64,000 nucleotides of DNA, taken from NCBI RefSeq assembly GCF_014489075.1, contig NZ_JACTGR010000008.1:1-64000 (forward strand), read 5' to 3'. Positions 43,673 through 52,159 of the stretch are shown piece after piece. The notes under the pieces were generated by a model. The model was not told the DNA's origin. It did not search any database and saw only the letters and a list, made by a program, of their open reading frames with translations. The position numbers were made by a program, and so were the translations under genes. This DNA comes from Sphingomonas sp. JC676 (GTDB lineage Bacteria; Pseudomonadota; Alphaproteobacteria; Sphingomonadales; Sphingomonadaceae). Numbering within the stretch: the stretch's first letter is position 1; the number at the start of each line of letters is the position of its first letter.

Positions 43673-44709
43673 GCGCCGAAACCGATCCGCAAACCGCCCG
43701 CGAACAAGCGGCGGCATGGTTGATGCGGCTCCATGAAGGGCCGGTCGGCTTGGAGGAAGAGCTTGAGCTCGAGCTGTGGCTGGAGGCGCATCCCGCCAAT
43801 CGTGAGGCGATGACGAGAGTTGCGCGGGCATGGCGCATGGCGGGCGAGGCCGCGGATCTTCCGGGGCTGATTGCAGCGCGCGCGGATGCGCTGAAAGCGA
43901 TGGGCGACGCCGGCCGCCGCGCTTCGCAGGGGCGCCAGTTGGGGTTGCCCTACGCGTTGGCGGCACTGGCCGCCTGCCTGTTGCTGATCGTCACCGCCAC
44001 ATTCTATTTCTACTCCGGCGGCGAGACCTATCGGACCGGGGTCGGCGAGCGGCGCGTGATCGTGCTGGACGACGGATCGCAACTCTCGCTCGACGCGGCC
44101 AGCGCGGTCGAGGTGCGTTATGACGGCGAGCGCCGCGCGCTCCGCCTGCTCGCTGGGCGCGCGCGGTTCGAAGTCGCCAAGGATCCGCGGCGCCCCTTCA
44201 CCGTTACCGCCGGCGGCCGGGTGGTGGTCGCGACGGGCACTGCGTTCAGCGTCGAGCTGCTCCATGCCGAGATGCGCGTAGTGCTCTACGAAGGTTCGGT
44301 CTCGGTGCTCGAGGATAGCCCCGCGGATCAGGCACCGCGTCACGTCCTGCTACCTGGAAAGAGTCGGATACCGGCGGACCGGATGCTGACGCCGAGCACC
44401 GCGCTGATCGTTCCGGCCGGCTCATCCGTTGCGGCGCGGCTCGAAACCGTCGACGTGGCGCGCAGCGCGTCCTGGGAACAGGGCCAGCTCGTCTTTTCGG
44501 ACGAGCCGCTCGGCGTGGCTGTCGAACGGGTCAATCGCTATTCCGACGCCAGGCTCTTGATCGAAGACCCTGCCACGGCCGCGCTACCGGTAAGCGGCAC
44601 GTTCAACGCAGGCGATACCGAGGGCTTCGTCGACGGAGTCGCCACACTCTACGGCCTGCGCAAGCTGCGCCACAACAACAGCATCGTCCTCGAACCTGCT
44701 GCGCGATAG
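43669..44709 (+). CDS. FecR-type anti-sigma / sigma regulator
   Basis: A 346-residue inner-membrane protein. The cytosolic N-terminal DUF4880 part (EQAAAWLMRLHEG, ELWLEAHPANREAMTRVARAW) is followed by one transmembrane helix at about 94-115. The periplasmic FecR domain follows (GERRVIVLDDGSQLSLDAASAVEVRY, FTVTAGGRVVVATGTAFSV, WEQGQLVFSDEPLGVAVERVNRYSD). A late STN-like stretch (SGTFNAGDTEGFVDGVATLYGL) is typical. It relays the signal from the STN-bearing receptor next door to the sigma factor. It starts at GTG 43669. Confidence 0.93.
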   Translation: MSAETDPQTAREQAAAWLMRLHEGPVGLEEELELELWLEAHPANREAMTRVARAWRMAGEAADLPGLIAARADALKAMGDAGRRASQGRQLGLPYALAALAACLLLIVTATFYFYSGGETYRTGVGERRVIVLDDGSQLSLDAASAVEVRYDGERRALRLLAGRARFEVAKDPRRPFTVTAGGRVVVATGTAFSVELLHAEMRVVLYEGSVSVLEDSPADQAPRHVLLPGKSRIPADRMLTPSTALIVPAGSSVAARLETVDVARSASWEQGQLVFSDEPLGVAVERVNRYSDARLLIEDPATAALPVSGTFNAGDTEGFVDGVATLYGLRKLRHNNSIVLEPAAR

Positions 44710-44786
44710 GCATTTCGCGATATCGCCGCTCGTGCGTCTTTCTTTCCAGGCGCTCCCGTCAAGTAGGAGCGAAAAGGGGGACGGGG

Positions 44787-47360
44787 ATGATGAGTTCCAT
44801 CACGCTGCTTCGTATCGGCCTTGCCATGACGATGCTGTGCGGCGATCTCGCACCGGCATCGGCGCAAGGTCAGGCCAGCTATCGGCTGGACATTCCCGCG
44901 CAGGATATGGAATCCGCGCTCAAGGCGCTCGCGAGCGCGACGCACGAGCAGATCGTGTTCCGCAGCGACGTCATGCGCGGCAAGCGGAGCAACGCGCTGC
45001 GCGGCTCCTATACGCCCGACGCGGCGATCGCCGCGCTGATCCGGGGCTCGGGCCTCAGCGTCTCCCGCAGCCCGCGCGGGATATTCATCGTGGTTGCCGT
45101 GATTGCTACGGCGCAGGTCGCCGAGTCCGATCCGGACGAAGCCATTCCGCCTGAACAGGATATCGTCGTCACCGGCACGCACATCGTCGGCGCCCCCGTC
45201 GCTTCGCCGGTGATGCGGATCACCGAGCGCCAGATGCGCGAAGCCGGCCAACGCGACCTGGGCGAGGTGATCCGCAACATCCCCAGCAACTATAATGGCG
45301 GCCAGAATCCAGGCGCGCGATTTCAGGCGGGTACGACGGGAAACACCAATGCTTCCGGCTCATCCGCGCTGAATCTGCGCGGGCTCGGTCCGGATGCGAC
45401 GCTGACGCTGCTGAACGGCCGCCGGCTGCCCTATGACGGCGCCGCCCAGGCGGTCGATGTCTCGGCGATCCCGCTCGATGCGGTGGCCGAGATCCAGGTC
45501 ATGCCCGATGGTGCGTCGGCGCTATATGGATCGGATGCGGTCGGCGGCGTCGCCAACATCATTCTGCGGCGCGACTTTGACGGGATCGCCACCTTGCTGC
45601 GTTTCGGTGCGGCGACCGAAGGCGGCGGGTTCCTTCAGGAATATAACGCCGTCGGCGGCAAGCGCTGGGGCAATGGCGGGGCGCTTGTCGCGCTGCAATA
45701 TGACCGGCAGAACACGGTGCGTTCTGACCAGCGCGACTATACCCGATATGTCGTGGGGCCCAACACTTTGCTCGACGCCCATGAGCATTTCAGCGGCCTC
45801 GTCACCGCGCATCAGGACGTCACCGCCAATCTCGGCGTCAGTATCGATGCGCTGTACAGCTGGCGCTACAGCAACGGCGCCGAATATTCGACCCAGGATT
45901 ACGCCGCGACGACGCGCTTCAGCAACGAGAATTACGCGATCTCGCCCACCGTGACGTTGCGGCTGCCGGGCGATTGGACGGCCTCGCTCAGCGGCTCCTA
46001 CGGCGCCAACGACACGTATCGGTTCGACGATTTCATCGACAAGGCGACCGGCGAGAATCTGGGTGGCGACAGCATCTACGAAAACTACGCCTATGGCGGG
46101 GAACTGGATCTGGAGGGCCGCCTTTTCGCCATTCCCGGTGGAGACGTGCGCCTGGCTTTCGGGGGCGGCTACCGCTTCAACCATCTGCAAGTCCATTCCG
46201 CCGCGACCAGCGGGACGGGGGGAGGGCGCGGCAATTCCTATGGCTTTGGCGAGCTCTCCGTGCCGCTGGTCTCGTCCGCCAACGCCATGCCGCTGCTTCG
46301 CCAGCTTTCGCTTTCCGCTGCGCTGCGCCACGAGGAATATGACCGCTTCGGCGGCGTCACCACGCCCAAGCTCGGCCTGGTCTATGCGCCAGCCCCGGAC
46401 TTGAACCTCAAATTCTCCTGGGGCCGCTCGTTCAAGGCACCGACGCTGCGCAACGAGTATCAGTTGTTCGCCGTCGTGTTGCAGCCGGCCTTCTATTTTG
46501 GCGGCAACTATCCGGCCGACGCGACGGTCTTGTTCACGTCGGGCGGCAATCGCAACCTGAAGCCGGAACGCGCGCGAACCTGGTCGACAACGCTCGACCT
46601 GCACCCGCGCCCGTTGCCCGGGCTGAAGCTGTCGCTGAGCTATTTCGACATCGACTATACCGATCGCGTCGTCCAGCCGGTCAGCAACGCCACGCTCAGC
46701 GTGCTGGACAATCCGGCGGTACAGGAATTCATCGACTATAGTCCCACGCCCGCCGAGCAGGCCGCTGTGATCGCCCGCGATGCCAATGGCCTCGGCAATT
46801 ATCTCGGCGTTCCCTATGATCCCGCCAAGGTGGTGGCGATCGTCCGCAACCAGCTGGTCAACGCGGCGCGCCAGCGGATCAGGGGCGTCGACCTGGTCGG
46901 CAGCTACCGGATCCCGGTCTCGACCGGCGACGTGACGCTCTCGGGGCAGGCGAGCTGGCTGCGCAGCAATCAGCGCAATACCACAGAGGCACCGCTTATC
47001 ACGCTAGCCGGCACCAACTTCAATCCGCCGCGCTTCCGTGCGCGCGGTGGCGTGACCGGTCATTTCGGAGCTTTCACGCCCGTATTGTTCCTGAACTACA
47101 CCGGACCGATCACCGACCTGAATGTGGCTCCGCCGCTGCAGAGGGGCGATATGACCACGCTAGATTTGTCGCTGATGTGGAAGGCGCCGGCGTCCCGTGG
47201 GCCGCTGAAGGGCTTCGAGATCGGGCTCTATGTGACCAACCTCACCGACGCGCGGCCGCCCTATCTCGCACCGTTCGACGACACCACGATCAACTATGAT
47301 TCGACCAACTATTCGCCGCTGGGTCGCTTCGTCAGCGTCTCGCTGCGCAAGGCATGGTGA
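44787..47360 (+). CDS. TonB-dependent transducer receptor with STN signalling domain
   Basis: An 857-residue receptor. Signal peptide to about 27, STN domain about 32-103 (YRLDIPAQDMESALKALAS, RGSYTPDAAIAALIRGSGL), TonB box QDIVVTGTHIVG near 129, and plug with DLGEVIRNIPSNYNGGQNPG, GLGPDATLTLLNGRRL and SALYGSDAVGGVANIIL. The barrel ends in FVSVSLRKAW. The STN domain and the fecI/fecR pair upstream make it a surface-signalling transducer. The plug type (oligomer-rich, with LNGRRLP) is closer to peptide/carbohydrate receptors than to ferric citrate ones. The gap to fecR is 77 bp. Two ATGs (44787, 44790) are possible. Confidence 0.93.
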   Translation: MMSSITLLRIGLAMTMLCGDLAPASAQGQASYRLDIPAQDMESALKALASATHEQIVFRSDVMRGKRSNALRGSYTPDAAIAALIRGSGLSVSRSPRGIFIVVAVIATAQVAESDPDEAIPPEQDIVVTGTHIVGAPVASPVMRITERQMREAGQRDLGEVIRNIPSNYNGGQNPGARFQAGTTGNTNASGSSALNLRGLGPDATLTLLNGRRLPYDGAAQAVDVSAIPLDAVAEIQVMPDGASALYGSDAVGGVANIILRRDFDGIATLLRFGAATEGGGFLQEYNAVGGKRWGNGGALVALQYDRQNTVRSDQRDYTRYVVGPNTLLDAHEHFSGLVTAHQDVTANLGVSIDALYSWRYSNGAEYSTQDYAATTRFSNENYAISPTVTLRLPGDWTASLSGSYGANDTYRFDDFIDKATGENLGGDSIYENYAYGGELDLEGRLFAIPGGDVRLAFGGGYRFNHLQVHSAATSGTGGGRGNSYGFGELSVPLVSSANAMPLLRQLSLSAALRHEEYDRFGGVTTPKLGLVYAPAPDLNLKFSWGRSFKAPTLRNEYQLFAVVLQPAFYFGGNYPADATVLFTSGGNRNLKPERARTWSTTLDLHPRPLPGLKLSLSYFDIDYTDRVVQPVSNATLSVLDNPAVQEFIDYSPTPAEQAAVIARDANGLGNYLGVPYDPAKVVAIVRNQLVNAARQRIRGVDLVGSYRIPVSTGDVTLSGQASWLRSNQRNTTEAPLITLAGTNFNPPRFRARGGVTGHFGAFTPVLFLNYTGPITDLNVAPPLQRGDMTTLDLSLMWKAPASRGPLKGFEIGLYVTNLTDARPPYLAPFDDTTINYDSTNYSPLGRFVSVSLRKAW

Positions 47361-47364
47361 CGAC

Positions 47365-48984
47365 ATGAACCGCAAATCGATCCTTTCCGGCCGGTGCGCC
47401 AGCGCAGCGCTCGCTCTGGCGCTCGGGATGCTACAATCTGGGGCGCATGCCCAGGCGGTCGATCTCGGCATGACCGATCGCATCGTCGATGAAGGCCAGC
47501 GCCGCAGCGAGGTGATGGCGATCGCCCAATATCTGAGCGACGAGATCGGCGGCCGGCTCACCAATTCGCCCGCCGCGCGCAAGGCCGAGGCCTGGACCCA
47601 GGAGCGATTCCGCGGCTGGGGCCTCTGGAACGTCCGCAAGGAAGGCTTTTTCTTCGGGCGCGGCTGGTGGATGGAGCGCTCGAGCGTGCGGATGGTCACG
47701 CCGCGGCCGCTGGCACTCAACGCCATCCCGATCAGCTGGACGCCGCCGACAAACGGCACGATCACCGCGCCGATCGTCTTCGCGCCGATGCGGACGCGGG
47801 CGGATCTCGCGCAATGGAAGGGCAAGCTGGCGGGCAAGATCGTCCTCATCTCGCCGACTGACGGCGTCATGACGCTCCCGGCCGCGTCACGACTCTCCGC
47901 GGACGAGTTCGCCAGGATGGAGAAATATGAACCGCCTAAATTCGCTTCTGACAGCGCGGCGATGCTAGACAGATCCTATTTCTTCCCGCGCCAGACCGAG
48001 GACTTCCTAAAGGCCGAGGGCGCGCTCGCCTATGCGCGGATCACCAAGCGGGACGGTAAGATCGTCATGGGCGACGGCTATCGCTACGCGCCCGGCGACG
48101 AATCTCCCTTGCCCGGTGTCGAGATCGCCGCGGAGGACTATCGGCGTCTCGCTCGTTTCGCCGATGCCGGGCGGGAGCCGACGCTCGCAATCGAGAGCGT
48201 GGTCCACTATGACGACAGCGATCCACAGGCCTACAACATCTTCGCCGAGATTCCCGGCAGCGACCCCAAGGCGGCCTATGTGATGGCGGGCGCACATCTC
48301 GACAGTTCCCCGGCGGCAGACGGCGCGGCGGACGACGGCGCCGGTGTCGCGATGGTGATGGAGGCCGCCCGCATCCTGTCCAAGATGCCGCGTCCCCACC
48401 GCACGATCCGCTTCGCGCTATGGGGTGCGGAGGAACAGGGGATGATCGGCAGCTCGGCCTATGTCGAGCAGCGCCTGGGAAAGCGCGTGCTTCCCACCGA
48501 GCCCAAGGTGACTTCCAACGGACGATTCTGGTTCCAGTCGAGCAGCTGGCCGATCGTCCTGCGGCCGACCTGGAACGAGTTGTCGGTCTATTTCAATCTC
48601 GACAACGGTTCGGGCAAGATCCGCGGCATCTATGCCCAGCGCAACATGGCGGCCATGCCGATCTTCCGCGAATGGCTCGCACCCTTCGCGTCGATGGGTG
48701 CGACGATGGTAGCTGCATCGGAGAGCACCGGCGACGACAATGAATATATGCAGCTGATCGGCGTGCCCGGGTTTCAGTTCATCCAGGACTGGAACGATTA
48801 TGGCCGCATGCACCACACTTCGATGGACACGTTCGATCATCTCGATCCCGACGATATGCGCCAGGCTTCGATCATTCTCGCAAGCTTCCTCTGGAACGCG
48901 GCGAACATGGACAAGCGCTTCCCGCGTCGCCCAATGCCGACTGAACCCGGAGGGCCAGGCCGGGAGAATGATCCCGGGAGCTAG
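47365..48984 (+). CDS. Exported M28-family zinc aminopeptidase-like protein
   Basis: A 539-residue protein: signal peptide to about residue 30 (GAHAQA), a protease-associated (PA) insert near 120-250, and an M28 catalytic domain. Metal and catalytic residues are seen: His311 in AGAHLDSSP, Asp323/324 in DDGAG, the Glu pair 356-357 in WGAEEQG, and His483/484 in MHHTSMDT. A peptidase right after an STN-type receptor (4 bp gap) suggests that peptides are the imported substrate. The start is ATG 47365; the longer frame overlaps the receptor. Confidence 0.92.
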   Translation: MNRKSILSGRCASAALALALGMLQSGAHAQAVDLGMTDRIVDEGQRRSEVMAIAQYLSDEIGGRLTNSPAARKAEAWTQERFRGWGLWNVRKEGFFFGRGWWMERSSVRMVTPRPLALNAIPISWTPPTNGTITAPIVFAPMRTRADLAQWKGKLAGKIVLISPTDGVMTLPAASRLSADEFARMEKYEPPKFASDSAAMLDRSYFFPRQTEDFLKAEGALAYARITKRDGKIVMGDGYRYAPGDESPLPGVEIAAEDYRRLARFADAGREPTLAIESVVHYDDSDPQAYNIFAEIPGSDPKAAYVMAGAHLDSSPAADGAADDGAGVAMVMEAARILSKMPRPHRTIRFALWGAEEQGMIGSSAYVEQRLGKRVLPTEPKVTSNGRFWFQSSSWPIVLRPTWNELSVYFNLDNGSGKIRGIYAQRNMAAMPIFREWLAPFASMGATMVAASESTGDDNEYMQLIGVPGFQFIQDWNDYGRMHHTSMDTFDHLDPDDMRQASIILASFLWNAANMDKRFPRRPMPTEPGGPGRENDPGS

Positions 48985-49009
48985 GCTGATCATCCTGCCG
49001 AACGACAGT

Positions 49010-49199
49010 GACAGCGGACTCCAGCAGGACCCGGAGGGCTGTCATCGAGGGGTCGCGGCGCGCTCCTTGTTCGCTTCCGGGTAGAAAAGCGTGGCGTCGC
49101 CAAAGGCAGGGCGACGGCATGCACGTTCGCCGGGTTCTTCATCAGAAGAAATCCGAGATCGGTCGCGGGGCGGTGCGTGGTGGTGGTGGTCAGAAGCAC
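49010..49199 (-). pseudogene. Remnant of Hen1 (RNA 3'-terminal 2'-O-methyltransferase), N-terminal piece
   Basis: From GTG 49199 on the minus strand the frame reads LLTTTTTHRPATDLGFLLMKNPANVHAVALP. In a shifted frame it continues FGDATLFYPEANKERAATP, and in a third TALRVLLES. This matches the N-terminus of bacterial Hen1 (LLTITTTHxPATDLGYLLHKHP, FGxAHVFYPEA, ER-T-A-LLL). At least two frameshifts, then loss of all the rest: the methyltransferase domain and the partner Pnkp are absent. The remainder of 48985-49428 contains nothing else I recognise. Confidence 0.6.
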
Positions 49200-49215
49200 A
49201 TGCGGATCCAGATAT

Positions 49216-49246
49216 GAAAAAGCCCCATCGAGGGCTCGACGGGGCT
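49216..49246 (-). terminator. Orphan terminator-like hairpin
   Basis: AGCCCC-a-TCGA / TCGA-c-GGGGCT stem with a 4-nt loop and, on the minus strand, a run of five T after it. No intact minus-strand gene ends here. It lies just upstream of the Hen1 remnant and may be left from a lost gene. Confidence 0.45.
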
Positions 49247-49428
49247 GCGGGTCATGGTCGGGGGAGCTTATCTTTCGCGCGGCGAGCGCTGCCAGCAAGG
49301 CGGCGGACTATCTGCTCGGGCTCGCCCTGGCCGATCAGCACCAACGCCAGCAATGAAACCAGGCGCATAAGCTGCGGATCGGATTGGTCTTGCCATCCGG
49401 TCCGCGCCTGCCACAGGTTATGGGTCCC

Positions 49429-50331
49429 ATGCGAAACGATCTCGATCATCTGCCGCAAGCCAAGCAACGCGAGCTGGCCCATGTCGTGCGCATCCTGTTC
49501 GAGGAGTTCGCGGAGATCACCGCGCGGACTACCGACCCGAAGAAGAAGGCGGCAAGGATCCTCAAGCTGGTACTGTTCGGCTCCCATGCTCGCGGCGACT
49601 GGGTCGACGATCCGATCGGCGGCTACACTTCCGACTATGACATCCTCGTCGTCGTCAACGACGAGCGGCTGACCGATGTGACCGAATATTGGGGCGCGGC
49701 CGACGATCGGCTGATGCGCGAGGTAACGATCGCCCAGACGCTCAGCGCACCGGTCAATTTCATCGTCCACACGCTCACCGACGTGAACAAGCAGCTCGAG
49801 CGCGGACGGCCTTTCTTTGTCGATATCCTGAAGCAAGGGATCGCGCTCTACGAGGCTGAGGGGTTTCCATTCGTTGCACCGCAGAATCTTCCGCCTGAGG
49901 AGGCGAAGGCAGAAGCGCAGGAGCACTTCGACTACTGGTTTCCGTTAGGCGAGCACGCAATCAAGCTCGCACATACCAGTGTTGAGAATGGGGTTTTTAG
50001 AGACGCCGCGTTCATGCTGCATCAGGCGGCGGAGCGTTTCTATCACTGCACGTTGCTGGTCTTGAATCTCTACAGCCCCAAATCACATAAGCTGAACTTC
50101 CTGCGCTCGCGCGCAGAGGACATCGCGCCGTCACTCATTGAGGTATGGCCGCGCGATGACAAGGACAGCCGTAGGCGATTCGAATTGCTCCGTCAGGCCT
50201 ATGTGAACGCGCGCTACTCGCCGCATTACAAAATCACTGCCGAGGAGTTGGCCTGGCTTGGCGAACGGGTTGCAGTGTTACGCGATCTGGTCCGTGCCGT
50301 GTGCGAGGAGCGGCTCGCGCCGCGCGACTGA
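49429..50331 (+). CDS. Nucleotidyltransferase-HEPN fusion protein
   Basis: A 300-residue protein. The N-terminal minimal nucleotidyltransferase domain has LVLFGSHARGDW at 48-59 and the metal-binding Asp pair in SDYDILVVV near 69-71. The C-terminal HEPN domain starts near 160 (HFDYWFPLGEHAIKLAHTSVENG, AAFMLHQAAERFYHCTLLVLNLYSPKSHKL) and contains NARYSPHYKI near 255-265. NT-HEPN pairs are often toxin-antitoxin-like or RNA-modifying; here both are in one chain, so autonomous toxicity is not implied. The start is ATG 49429; ATG 49420 is also possible. Confidence 0.88.
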   Translation: MRNDLDHLPQAKQRELAHVVRILFEEFAEITARTTDPKKKAARILKLVLFGSHARGDWVDDPIGGYTSDYDILVVVNDERLTDVTEYWGAADDRLMREVTIAQTLSAPVNFIVHTLTDVNKQLERGRPFFVDILKQGIALYEAEGFPFVAPQNLPPEEAKAEAQEHFDYWFPLGEHAIKLAHTSVENGVFRDAAFMLHQAAERFYHCTLLVLNLYSPKSHKLNFLRSRAEDIAPSLIEVWPRDDKDSRRRFELLRQAYVNARYSPHYKITAEELAWLGERVAVLRDLVRAVCEERLAPRD

Positions 50332-50352
50332 CCGCGCGGCGCTCGTAATAGA

Positions 50353-50847
50353 TCAGGCGGGCTTTGCGGTACGACGCAGCGCGCGCTTGGGCGCTGGTGT
50401 CGCGGCGGCGGCCTTGGCCTGCCGGCCCTTCGAGCCCAAGCCGATTTTGTGCGCCATCGCACGGCGCGCGGCCGAGTAATTCTCAGCAACCATCGGATAA
50501 TCGGCCTTCAGATTGTAGCGCGCGCGATAGTCTTCAGGGGTCATGCCATGCGTGGAAAGATGGCGGCGCAGAGTCTTGTACGGCTTTCCGTCGATCATCG
50601 AGATGATGTGATCCTTGGACGCCAGGGATTTGCGCACCGTCACCGCCGGCGTAAATTGCTCAGCTGGAGTATCTTCGCTTACCTCGGCCGGGGCCGAAGC
50701 AGCGGTTGAAAGCTCATTGATCGTCGCATGCATCGTGCGCAGGAACGCCGGTACGTCTTCAGCGGCAACGCGGTTGTTCTGATTGCCCAGCCAGGCGATC
50801 GTGAGTTCGGTGGCCAGTTCAACCGAGTTTAGATTTTCGTCCGACAT
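50353..50847 (-). CDS. MucR/Ros-family transcriptional regulator
   Basis: A 164-residue protein. The N-terminal helical MucR region (NLNSVELATELTIAWLGNQNNRVAAEDVPAFLRTMHATIN) precedes the zinc-finger-like DNA-binding part KDHIISMIDGKPYKTLRRHLSTHGMTPEDYRARYNL, followed by the basic tail KGRQAKAAAATPAPKRALRR. The family represses exopolysaccharide and motility genes and is H-NS-like. The usual first Cys of the finger is Ser here and the second ligand position is Asp, so zinc binding is doubtful. ATG 50847 is chosen. Confidence 0.9.
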   Translation of the reverse strand: MSDENLNSVELATELTIAWLGNQNNRVAAEDVPAFLRTMHATINELSTAASAPAEVSEDTPAEQFTPAVTVRKSLASKDHIISMIDGKPYKTLRRHLSTHGMTPEDYRARYNLKADYPMVAENYSAARRAMAHKIGLGSKGRQAKAAAATPAPKRALRRTAKPA

Positions 50848-50931
50848 CCTGCACTCCCAGTACTTGTGGGCGAGAAGTTCAACCCGCAGCTTCCTTTCCT
50901 CCAAAATGGATCAAAAGCAACTAGCGGGCTG

Positions 50932-51267
50932 TTAGCCAGTCTTCGTGTCAGCATTGGATAGTGACTCGTCGAAGGCGCGCCTGCCGCGCCGCCGCCAAAC
51001 AACCAGAGCTTGCTCGCGAGTTTCGCTGCGCAACGTCGCAGCGGCCTGGACCAGAATACCGAAGATCACGGCGCGATCGTCTTCGGTCAGGTCGATCAAA
51101 CTCGCCTTTGCAACCAGCCCGCCCAGCTCGATCAGTTGGCGCGTGCGCTCCCGACGCTTCATGACCCAGGCCCGCTTGTTGTCACGCGCGATCTTCGCTT
51201 GCAGAGGGTGCCGGGCCGCCACCGCGCGCTGGGTTTCCGCCAGATTCTTGCGGACCAGCTCCGCCAT
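50932..51267 (-). CDS. TraD-like conjugal transfer protein (small)
   Basis: A 111-residue basic protein matching the small Ti-type TraD family: RKNLAETQRAVAARHPLQAKIARDNKRAWVMKRRERTRQLIELGGLVAKASLIDLTEDDRAVIFGILVQAA. In intact systems it sits beside and divergent from the relaxase gene traA; the degraded traA fragment at 51320 on the other strand fits exactly. It probably remains from an integrated conjugative element and is intact, but likely without function. Confidence 0.8.
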   Translation of the reverse strand: MAELVRKNLAETQRAVAARHPLQAKIARDNKRAWVMKRRERTRQLIELGGLVAKASLIDLTEDDRAVIFGILVQAAATLRSETREQALVVWRRRGRRAFDESLSNADTKTG

Positions 51268-51319
51268 TCTTGCGTGCCCTGCTTTGAAAGAATGCGACGC
51301 CGCGTTTGCGCCAACTCTC

Positions 51320-51610
51320 CTTTGTCGAATTGTCGCTCACCTCGACAGCAGCGATAAGGGTGCGCGGATCGCAGAGCTGGTGGCGCTCGGCAATGACGGG
51401 CGCGGCGAAGATCGGTTCACCAGCCGCGACATGATCGAGACCGAGCAGCGCCTCGCGCGGGAGACGCAGGCGCTCGCGGATCGCGAGCACCATCGCGTCG
51501 CCGAGAGCGGTCGCGAGCATGCCATCGTCAGCGCCGAGCGGCGCGGGCTGGCGCTTTCCGCCGAGCAGCGATCGGCGTTCGAGCATATCACCGACGCCAA
51601 GGGTCCAGCG
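51320..51610 (+). pseudogene. Internal fragment of a TraA-type relaxase/helicase
   Basis: The plus-strand frame reads RIAELVALGNDGRGEDRFTSRDMIETEQRL, then LADREHHRVAESGREHAIVSAERRGLALSAEQRSAFEHITDAKG. This is the junction between the relaxase domain and the RecD-like helicase part in MobA/TraA proteins, ending just before the Walker A motif. The N-terminal relaxase domain with its Tyr and His triad, and the whole helicase, are missing. Edges are approximate. Confidence 0.65.
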
Positions 51611-51615
51611 CTACG

Positions 51616-51800
51616 CCTGCGCTCCAGGCGCGCGCGGGGCATTGGCGCGTCGCGCAGGAAGCGGCCTTTCGCCAGCACTAGTCCGTCGAACTCGAACCTG
51701 AGCCGGGCCGGCACGATCCGGTAGGGCAGCCGCGCCTCGAACTGGTGGCCGGCGAAGCCGCCCGAGCGGCCCGCCGGGTCGCGCACGCCGGTGGCCGCCT
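51616..51800 (-). pseudogene. C-terminal remnant of an alginate-export-type outer membrane protein
   Basis: The minus strand reads TGVRDPAGRSGGFAGHQFEARLPYRIVPARLRFEFDGLVLAKGRFLRDAP, continuing in another frame as ANAPRAPGAQA. The GxFAGHQ-x-E-x-R-L pattern with an x-KGRFLxDAPNAP ending resembles the last strands of AlgE-like export porins. It is truncated and shifted, and adjoins the relaxase fragment, so this spot has seen at least two deletions. The assignment is by pattern memory only. Confidence 0.45.
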
Positions 51801-51915
51801 TCATCGAAGTTCAGGCAAAGGCTGCGCCGCGGCGCATACGAATGCGCGGCCGTGACGCCCGGCACGTGTTTCGTCACGCCGGCCGAACGACCGCTATCCG
51901 CCGCCGCGGCCGGTT

Positions 51916-52134
51916 CTAGCTGCAGGCTTGCCCCGGCCCCTTCCATCCGCCTTCCTTGCAGACCCAGATGGCGTTCTTGTAGCAGATCTTGTCATTCAGA
52001 TAGTAGGTCTTTCCCAGGAACTGGCAGGTCACATTCGACAGTTCCTGTTGTTCGGGAGTCAGCGCGTCCGGATAGGCTTCCGGAGTCTCCGCTTCGAAGA
52101 CAAAGTGTTTTGGGAATTTCACTAGCCGCGGCAT
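51916..52134 (-). CDS. Small cysteine-containing protein of unknown function
   Basis: A 72-residue protein with no family I can name. It contains TCQFLGKTYYLNDKICYKNAIWVCKEGGWKGPGQAC: four Cys in a Y-x-L-x-D-K-I-C-Y-x-x-x-x-W-x-C arrangement and four aromatic residues. No signal peptide is evident. A clear AAGGAGATTTGCA ribosome site precedes ATG 52134, supporting that it is real. It follows the lipoprotein gene by 25 bp. Confidence 0.65.
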   Translation of the reverse strand: MPRLVKFPKHFVFEAETPEAYPDALTPEQQELSNVTCQFLGKTYYLNDKICYKNAIWVCKEGGWKGPGQACS

Positions 52135-52159
52135 TGCAAATCTCCTTGATTTGTCTCGC

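Noticed and set aside
49252..49926. Minus-strand 224-codon frame opposite the NT-HEPN gene
   Set aside because: Antisense shadow; the plus strand has the GSHARGD nucleotidyltransferase motif in frame.
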